Of a stretch of DNA of 64,000 nucleotides, positions 58,934 to 64,000 are shown piece after piece. The notes under the pieces were generated by a model, which saw nothing but the letters and a program-made list of their open reading frames with translations, was not told the origin of the DNA and did not search any database. The stretch's first letter is position 1, and each line of letters begins with the position of its first letter. Origin of the DNA: Streptomyces narbonensis (lineage in GTDB: Bacteria; Actinomycetota; Actinomycetes; Streptomycetales; Streptomycetaceae). The stretch lies in NCBI RefSeq assembly GCF_014649015.1, contig NZ_BMSF01000008.1, positions 1 through 64,000 on the forward strand. Reading direction: 5' to 3'. Both the position numbers and the translations under genes were made by a program.

Positions 58934-59280
58934 GCCCCGGGCCCGGCCGCGCGCCTCGGCCGCACGCCTGGCCGCACAGAGGCTCGACCCGCCGCAGAGG
59001 GCACCGGGAGGCCTCCGGAAGGACACCGGAGAGACATCCCTCACCCCCCTCGGCGGGTCGAGCCTCAAGAAGAGGTTAAAATCGCGATTGACCAGCGAGG
59101 AAAGGGCGCCTCGAAGGTTCTGTACCGAGGTATGTGATGCGCACGGCGTACCGTAGACCCGAGGAAACAGGTACCGTTGAAGCCCTACGGGCCGGTCTCT
59201 CTTTCGAGAGTCCGTTCCGAATCATGAACGCGTGTCAAGACTCTGGGGCCATCGAGCCCCGTCACCGAGGGGGTCGAGCC
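58934..59280. promoter_or_regulatory. Intergenic region upstream of DUF3073 gene
   Basis: A 347-bp gap. It contains GTACCG-type short repeats (59123–59180) and a small hairpin CTCTC…GAGAG near 59200, with GAGGGGG as ribosome-binding site just before 59281. No clear −35/−10 pair or terminator was found. Confidence 0.4.
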
Positions 59281-59529
59281 ATGGGGCGCGGCCGGGCAAA
59301 GGCCAAGCAGACCAAGGTCGCCCGCCAGCTGAAGTACAGCAGCGGCGGGACTGACCTGTCGCGTCTGGCCAATGAGCTGGGCGCTTCGACTTCGAACCAG
59401 CCGCCGAATGGCGAGCCGTTCGAGGACGACGACGAGGAAGACGACCCGTACGCGCAGTACGCGGATCTCTACAACGACGACGAGGACGAGGACGACGAGT
59501 CCGGTCCGTCGTCCCCGCGTCGCGCTTGA
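59281..59529 (+). CDS. DUF3073 domain-containing protein
   Basis: An 82-residue small protein with a highly basic start (MGRGRAKAKQTKVARQLKYS) and a highly acidic C-terminal half (FEDDDEEDDPYAQYADLYND). This is the actinobacterial DUF3073 family, found next to purM in Streptomyces. Function is unknown; the charge pattern suggests binding to nucleic acid or a ribonucleoprotein. GAGGGGG lies just upstream of the ATG. A hairpin terminator follows. Confidence 0.93.
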   Translation: MGRGRAKAKQTKVARQLKYSSGGTDLSRLANELGASTSNQPPNGEPFEDDDEEDDPYAQYADLYNDDEDEDDESGPSSPRRA

Positions 59530-59543
59530 CCTTCTGAATCACC

Positions 59544-59575
59544 GAAACCCGGTCCGGTACACCCGGCCGGGTTTC
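59544..59575 (+). terminator. Terminator of DUF3073 gene
   Basis: Perfect 9-bp stem GAAACCCGG/CCGGGTTTC with a 14-base loop, 15 bases after the stop codon. Confidence 0.75.
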
Positions 59576-59617
59576 TGTGCTGTCCCGCTCCGTGCGGACG
59601 GCACGGGCTCCACGCGA

Positions 59618-59656
59618 ACGGCCCGGCGGCACCCCTGAGGGGTACCGCCGGGCCGT
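59618..59656 (-). terminator. Terminator of purM
   Basis: A long hairpin (ACGGCCCGGCGG … CCGCCGGGCCGT, with inner CCCC/GGGG pairing around TGA), 31 bases downstream of the purM stop on the minus strand. Confidence 0.8.
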
Positions 59657-59687
59657 CGCCGTAGGGCTGCCCGCTGACCGGCGCTTC

Positions 59688-60767
59688 CTACTTCGCGTAG
59701 TCCCCGACGAGCTCCGCGCCGGTCGTGTGCGCGCCGCGCTCGGTGATCTCGCCCGCGACCCAGGCCTCGACCCCGCGGTCCGCGAGGGTCGTCAGGGCCA
59801 CGTCCACGGAGTCGGCCGGCACGACGGCCATCATGCCGACGCCCATGTTCAACGTCTTCTCCAGCTCCAGGCGCTCCACCTGACCGGCCTTGCCGACCAG
59901 GTCGAAGATCGCGCCCGGGGTCCAGGTGGAACGGTCGACCGTGGCGTGCAGGCCGTCCGGGATCACCCGGGCCAGGTTGGCGGCGAGACCGCCGCCGGTG
60001 ATGTGGCTGTACGCGTGGACGTCCGTGGTCCGGGTGAGGGCCAGGCAGTCCAGCGAGTAGATCTTGGTGGGCTCCAGGAGCTCCTCGCCGAGGGTCCGGC
60101 CCAGCTCCTCGACCTGCTGGTCCAGGGTCATGCCGGCGCGGTCGAAGACCACGTGCCGGACGAGCGAGTACCCGTTGGAGTGAAGCCCCGAGGAGGCCAT
60201 CGCGATGACCGCGTCCCCCGTACGGATGCGATCGGCGCCGAGGAGCCGGTCGTACTCCACGACGCCCGTGCCGGCGCCGGCGACGTCGAAGTCGTCCGGG
60301 CCGAGGAGGCCCGGGTGCTCCGCCGTCTCGCCGCCGACGAGGGCGCAGCCGGCGAGGACGCAGCCCTCGGCGATGCCCTTGACGATGGCGGCGACGCGCT
60401 CGGGGTGGACCTTGCCGACGCAGATGTAGTCGGTCATGAAGAGCGGCTCGGCGCCGCAGACGACGATGTCGTCCATGACCATCGCGACCAGGTCGTGGCC
60501 GATCGTGTCGTACACGCCCATCTGGCGGGCGATGTCGACCTTCGTGCCGACGCCGTCGGTCGCCGAGGCGAGCAGCGGACGCTCGTAGCGCTTGAGGGCG
60601 GAGGCGTCGAAGAGACCGGCGAAACCGCCGAGGCCGCCGAGGACCTCGGGGCGCTGGGTCTTCTTCACCCACTCCTTCATGAGCTCGACGGCGCGGTCGC
60701 CCGCCTCGATGTCGACGCCCGCGCTCGCGTAGCTGGCGCCGCTTCCGGCACTGGTGGACTCAGACAT
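59688..60767 (-). CDS. purM: Phosphoribosylformylglycinamidine cyclo-ligase
   Basis: A 359-residue AIR synthetase, the fifth step of purine synthesis (FGAM + ATP to AIR). Family motifs include SYASAGVDIEAGDRAVELMK, LLASATDGVGTKVDIARQMG, MVMDDIVVCGAEPLFMTDYI and the ATP-binding region LVGGETAEHPGLL, with HITGGGLAANLARV later. ATG 60767 has no strong ribosome-binding site, but the gene follows purF by 44 bp on the same strand, so it is probably expressed from the purF promoter. Confidence 0.97.
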   Translation of the reverse strand: MSESTSAGSGASYASAGVDIEAGDRAVELMKEWVKKTQRPEVLGGLGGFAGLFDASALKRYERPLLASATDGVGTKVDIARQMGVYDTIGHDLVAMVMDDIVVCGAEPLFMTDYICVGKVHPERVAAIVKGIAEGCVLAGCALVGGETAEHPGLLGPDDFDVAGAGTGVVEYDRLLGADRIRTGDAVIAMASSGLHSNGYSLVRHVVFDRAGMTLDQQVEELGRTLGEELLEPTKIYSLDCLALTRTTDVHAYSHITGGGLAANLARVIPDGLHATVDRSTWTPGAIFDLVGKAGQVERLELEKTLNMGVGMMAVVPADSVDVALTTLADRGVEAWVAGEITERGAHTTGAELVGDYAK

Positions 60768-60811
60768 GCTGAAGAACTTTCGTGTCGTACTGCGGGGTGT
60801 GCAGCGGGGTC

Positions 60812-62338
60812 TTACGGGCGGCGCAGGGCGTCGGACGCCGCGGTGGCGGCCGGTCCCGCGGCCAGCTCGGTCTCCAGGAGCTGCTTGCCGAGGAGCTCGG
60901 GGTCCGGGAGCTCCATCGGGTACTCGCCGTCGAAGCAGGCACGGCAGAGGTTCGGCTTCTGGATGGTGGTCGCCTCGATCATCCCCTCCAGGGAGATGTA
61001 CGAGAGCGAGTCCGCCCCGAGCGACTTGCCGATCTCGTCGATCGACATGCCGTTGGCGATCAGCTCCGCGCGGGTGGCGAAGTCGATGCCGAAGAAGCAG
61101 GGCCACTTCACCGGCGGCGAGGAGATCCGGATGTGGATCTCGGCCGCGCCGGCCTCGCGGAGCATCCGGACGAGTGCGCGCTGGGTGTTGCCGCGGACGA
61201 TCGAGTCGTCGACGACCACCAGGCGCTTGCCCTTGATGACTTCCTTGAGCGGGTTCAGCTTCAGCCGGATGCCGAGCTGGCGGATGGTCTGGGAGGGCTG
61301 GATGAAGGTGCGCCCGACGTAGGCGTTCTTCACCAGGCCCGCGCCGAAGGGGATGCCCGAGGCCTCGGCGTAGCCGATGGCGGCCGGGGTGCCCGACTCC
61401 GGAGTCGCTATCACCAGGTCGGCCTCGACGGGCGCCTCCTTCGCGAGGCGGCGGCCCATCTCCACGCGGGAGAGGTAGACGTTCCGCCCGGCGATGTCGG
61501 TGTCGGGGCGAGCCAGGTACACGTACTCGAAGACACAGCCCTTGGGCTTCGCTTCCGCGAATCGCGAGGTACGGATGCCGTTCTCGTCGATCGCGATCAT
61601 CTCGCCCGGCTCGACCTCGCGGACGTAGCTGGCGCCGCAGATGTCGAGGGCGGCGGACTCGGACGCGACGACCCAGCCGCGCTCAAGACGGCCGAGGACC
61701 AGCGGGCGGATGCCCTGCGGGTCGCGGGCCGCGTAGAGCGTGTGCTCGTCCATGAAGACGAGGGAGAAGGCGCCCCGGACGTCGGGGAGGACCTTCGCGG
61801 CGGCCTGCTCGATGGTGAGCGGCGTGCCGTCCTCGTCGACCTGGGCCGCGAGGAGCGCGGTGAGCAGGTCGGTGTCGTTGGTCGCGGCCACCCGGGTCGA
61901 GCGGCCTTCCTTCTTGGGAAGGTCGGCGACCATCTCGGCGAGCTGCGCCGTGTTCACCAGGTTGCCGTTGTGGCCGAGCGCGATGGAGCCGTGGGCGGTC
62001 GCCCTGAACGTCGGCTGCGCGTTCTCCCACACGGACGCCCCGGTGGTCGAGTAGCGGGCGTGACCGACCGCGATATGACCTTGGAGGGAGCCGAGAGAGG
62101 TCTCGTCGAAGACCTGGGACACGAGGCCCATGTCCTTGAAGACGAGGATCTGGGAGCCGTTGCTAACCGCGATACCCGCGGATTCCTGGCCCCGATGCTG
62201 GAGGGCGTAGAGCCCGAAGTACGTGAGCTTTGCGACCTCTTCACCCGGAGCCCAGACACCGAAGACGCCACAAGCGTCCTGGGGGCCTTTCTCTCCGGGG
62301 AGCAGGTCGTGATTGAGTCGACCGTCACCACGTGGCAC
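60812..62338 (-). CDS. purF: Amidophosphoribosyltransferase
   Basis: A 508-residue enzyme that makes 5-phosphoribosylamine from PRPP and glutamine, the committed step of purine synthesis. The N-terminal nucleophile Cys lies in PQDACGVFGVWAPGEEVAKL, exposed by cleavage of a short propeptide. The glutaminase domain includes GHARYSTTGASVWENAQPTF, and the PRPP loop is KRLVVVDDSIVRGNTQRALV. Cysteines in PVKWPCFFGIDF and KPNLCRACFDGEYP fit the Fe–S cluster of the Gram-positive type. GTG 62338 gives the usual length. It is transcribed with purM. Confidence 0.97.
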   Translation of the reverse strand: MPRGDGRLNHDLLPGEKGPQDACGVFGVWAPGEEVAKLTYFGLYALQHRGQESAGIAVSNGSQILVFKDMGLVSQVFDETSLGSLQGHIAVGHARYSTTGASVWENAQPTFRATAHGSIALGHNGNLVNTAQLAEMVADLPKKEGRSTRVAATNDTDLLTALLAAQVDEDGTPLTIEQAAAKVLPDVRGAFSLVFMDEHTLYAARDPQGIRPLVLGRLERGWVVASESAALDICGASYVREVEPGEMIAIDENGIRTSRFAEAKPKGCVFEYVYLARPDTDIAGRNVYLSRVEMGRRLAKEAPVEADLVIATPESGTPAAIGYAEASGIPFGAGLVKNAYVGRTFIQPSQTIRQLGIRLKLNPLKEVIKGKRLVVVDDSIVRGNTQRALVRMLREAGAAEIHIRISSPPVKWPCFFGIDFATRAELIANGMSIDEIGKSLGADSLSYISLEGMIEATTIQKPNLCRACFDGEYPMELPDPELLGKQLLETELAAGPAATAASDALRRP

Positions 62339-62556
62339 GTTTCCGAGTGTAGACGGGCTCGCCCACTGGTCCGAATTGAAGAAAAGCGGCGACTGTGCCA
62401 CTCGTGGGATCGCACGAAATGATCATCTCGGGCTTGGAGAGGCCTACGAACCAGACGCGGGAAGGGATTCCCGCCCCCGGGCCTCGATGAGCAGACGCTC
62501 GTACCAGGCATCGAGGTCCCCCGCGATGTGACGGAGTGCACCTTCTCCGGGGGGCG

Positions 62557-63372
62557 CTACTTGGCCGCCGTGGCCGTGAGGCCCTCTCCCGAGGGGTCGG
62601 TGAGGGTCAGCGTCCGGTGGTCGAGGCGGTAGGTGAGCGGGCCGTCGAGGAGCTCGTACAGCTTCGTCTCCAGCTCCATCTCCGCGCTCGCGCACATCAT
62701 GCGGGTCGTGGCGGCCGGGCCCTCGACGGTGAGTGTCGTGCCGTCGACCCTGGCGGTCGCGGAGAAGTTGTTGCAGCCGAGGTTGCCGGTGACCCGGCCG
62801 TCCTCGCCGAGGACGATCCGCGCCTTGCTCCCGCTGCCGGCGGGCAGGGAGGCGGCCGTCGTGCCGGAGACGAGCGAGTCGATCTTCCAGGTGGTGCCGC
62901 GCAGCGGGGCGCCCGGCTCCGAGGCCAGTTCGAGGCCGTTTCGGCCGTCGGCCGAGGCGAGGGTGAACCGCTCCCCCTTGATCGTGCCCTTGAGCTCGCC
63001 CGAGAAGGCCGTGACCAGGTCCTTCTCGAAGCGCTCCCGGTCTCCGGGGCAGCCGATCTCGGTGATCTCGTTCTGGGTCACGGTGAGGGTGTCGCCGTTC
63101 ACCCCGACGGTGGCGCCGAAGTGGTTGCAGCCGGTGTTCCCCTGGGCGCGGCCGTCCTTCGCGAACTCGACGCGCGCGTCGGCAGGGGCGGTGGACCTGC
63201 GCCCGTCGACCGTGACGGCCTTGATCGTCCAGTGCGTACCGCTGACGGGCAGGGCGGGGTCGACGGTGTCGGCCTGACCGGCGCCCGGCCCCCGGTCCGT
63301 ACCGCAGGCGGTGGCGGAGGCGGCGACGAGCAGGATCGGGACCAGGGCGGCGAGGGCGCGTGGCTTCGACAT
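62557..63372 (-). CDS. Lipoprotein with two META domains
   Basis: A 271-residue exported protein. The signal peptide LAALVPILLVAASATAC ends in an acceptable lipobox (ATAC) with Cys at about residue 23. Two META (HslJ-like) domains follow: VSGTHWTIKAVTVDG…GNTGCNHFGATVGVNG (about 43–150) and LRGTTWKIDSLVSG…GNLGCNNFSATARVDG (about 155–265). Each has the conserved GNxGCNxF motif and a second Cys, probably disulfide-bonded. HslJ relatives are heat-inducible or resistance-related in other bacteria; the role here is unknown. It lies downstream of the partial gene at the window edge on the same strand. Confidence 0.9.
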   Translation of the reverse strand: MSKPRALAALVPILLVAASATACGTDRGPGAGQADTVDPALPVSGTHWTIKAVTVDGRRSTAPADARVEFAKDGRAQGNTGCNHFGATVGVNGDTLTVTQNEITEIGCPGDRERFEKDLVTAFSGELKGTIKGERFTLASADGRNGLELASEPGAPLRGTTWKIDSLVSGTTAASLPAGSGSKARIVLGEDGRVTGNLGCNNFSATARVDGTTLTVEGPAATTRMMCASAEMELETKLYELLDGPLTYRLDHRTLTLTDPSGEGLTATAAK

Positions 63373-63462
63373 GGAGATGGGACGGGCGCGCCCGCCGTCC
63401 GGTTCCGCGGGGTCCCGGACGGGACCGGTTCCGTGCCTCCCAGTGGCCCGGTTCCGCGCCTC

Positions 63463-64000
63463 CTAGGAGAGGACCGGCAGGACGGCCGACAGGTCCGCGC
63501 GTTCGCCGCTCGCGCTGACGTGGGCGGCCTCCTTCTCCGCCGCCCACTCCGCGCGGCCGGTCGCCAGCCTGATCCAGGTCAGCGGGTCCGTCTCGACGAC
63601 GTTGGGCGGGGTGCCCCGGGTGTGCCGGGGTCCCTCCACGCACTGCACGACCGCGTACGGCGGGATCCGGACCTCGACCGCGCCGCCGGGGGCCTTCGTC
63701 GCGAGGGCGTCGGCGAGCAGCCGGACGCAGGCGGCGAGGGCCTGCCGGTCGTACGGGATGCCGGCGCCGGTCGCCGCGTTCAGGTCGTCGGTGTGGACGA
63801 CCATCTCGAGGGCCCGGGTGACCAGGAAGTCGGCGAGGGTCATGGCGCCGAGCCGGGCCCCGACCAGCCGTCCGTCGGCGGCGTCCGCGACCCGCTCCTC
63901 GTACAGCGCGGCCGTCCGCTCGTACAGCCCGGGAAGGTCGCTCGTGTCGATCGCCCGCGTGTCCGTGTCGATCCGGGAGGCGGCCGTGACCGTGGCCATG
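63463..64000 (-). CDS. Sterol carrier/maleylpyruvate isomerase-like protein (partial)
   Basis: At least 178 residues of the C-terminal part; the gene probably runs beyond the right edge. The segment LGAMTLADFLVTRALEMVVH and TDDLNAATG resembles the mycothiol-dependent maleylpyruvate isomerase/DinB-like helical fold. VEVRIPPYAVVQCVEGPRHT, GTPPNVVETDPLTWIRLATG and SGERADLSAVLPVLS are typical of the attached SCP2-like domain in actinobacteria. An ATG occurs at 63999, but a full family member is about 260 residues, so the true start is likely outside. Function is not established. Confidence 0.8.
   Translation of the reverse strand, partial: MATVTAASRIDTDTRAIDTSDLPGLYERTAALYEERVADAADGRLVGARLGAMTLADFLVTRALEMVVHTDDLNAATGAGIPYDRQALAACVRLLADALATKAPGGAVEVRIPPYAVVQCVEGPRHTRGTPPNVVETDPLTWIRLATGRAEWAAEKEAAHVSASGERADLSAVLPVLS

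Noticed and set aside
62444..62555. Possible minus-strand peptide ending RHIAGDLDAWYERLLIEARG between purF and the META lipoprotein
   Set aside because: The peptide looks protein-like, but the frame has no start codon or ribosome-binding site within the gap. It may be a relic of a C-terminal end; too little is left to call.

Overview
The window is a 64-kb piece of a Streptomyces chromosome. The DNA is very GC-rich with strong third-position G/C bias, and it carries bldC, a valine dehydrogenase gene, an atrA-like TetR gene, SARP/AfsR-type regulators and a TipA-type MerR gene. From memory, the order marR–MFS–PP2C–ndh–atrA–sigma–AfsR-like–Asn-synthase-like–NsdA-like–lhgO–trmB–prsW–AKR–M23 peptidase ... 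hrpA–bldC–hypothetical–vdh–DUF3073–purM–purF matches the S. coelicolor SCO4084–SCO4122 region read in reverse. It is therefore mostly core chromosome with small accessory insertions.

Layout. 1–0.4 kb: promoters and leader of an rRNA operon that runs leftward out of the window. 0.5–9.2 kb: divergent MarR/MFS pair, PAS–PP2C–ATPase phosphatase, divergent ndh/atrA pair, and a sigma factor fused to a membrane-anchored extracellular sugar-binding module. 9.26–9.44 kb: a MITE inserted at the stop codon of a large AfsR-like regulator. 12.9–18.9 kb: Uma2 remnant, Asn-synthase-like protein with a tandem repeat, NsdA-like regulator, LhgO. 19.6–24.3 kb: TrmB, PrsW-type protease, aldo/keto reductase, and an M23 peptidase behind a c-di-AMP (ydaO) riboswitch. 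24.5–33.8 kb: second PP2C phosphatase, PLP enzyme/MFS operon, TipA-like MerR, initiator tRNA, divergent rhodanese/ECF41 pair, PAP2 and lipid kinase. 33.9–37.7 kb: LuxR-type ATPase regulator and a VOC/PPOX pair. 37.9–41.0 kb: a wrecked fused glycyl-tRNA synthetase gene interrupted by a tnpB-only element. 41–51.1 kb: tRNA-Lys, secreted FG-GAP protein, DEAD-box helicase with an RGG-like repeat tail, lipoprotein, small zincin, tRNA-Glu/Asp/Phe cluster, DsbA/CcdA operon, repeat-bearing exported protein. 51.2–64 kb: HrpA helicase, second tRNA-Asp, bldC, vdh, purM, purF, META lipoprotein, and the 3' part of a sterol-carrier-like gene.

Functional themes are developmental and antibiotic regulation (atrA, bldC, NsdA-like, AfsR-like, LuxR-ATPase), cell-envelope sensing and remodelling (sigma–NPCBM fusion, riboswitch-controlled M23 peptidase, lipid kinase/PAP2, DsbA/CcdA), purine synthesis and RNA metabolism. 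The most unusual observations are the tnpB element inside the glycyl-tRNA synthetase relic, which itself has an internal deletion; the membrane-tethered sigma factor; and the MITE that shares the CTAG containing a stop codon. Exact starts were chosen from ribosome-binding sites and expected family lengths; those judged uncertain are marked.
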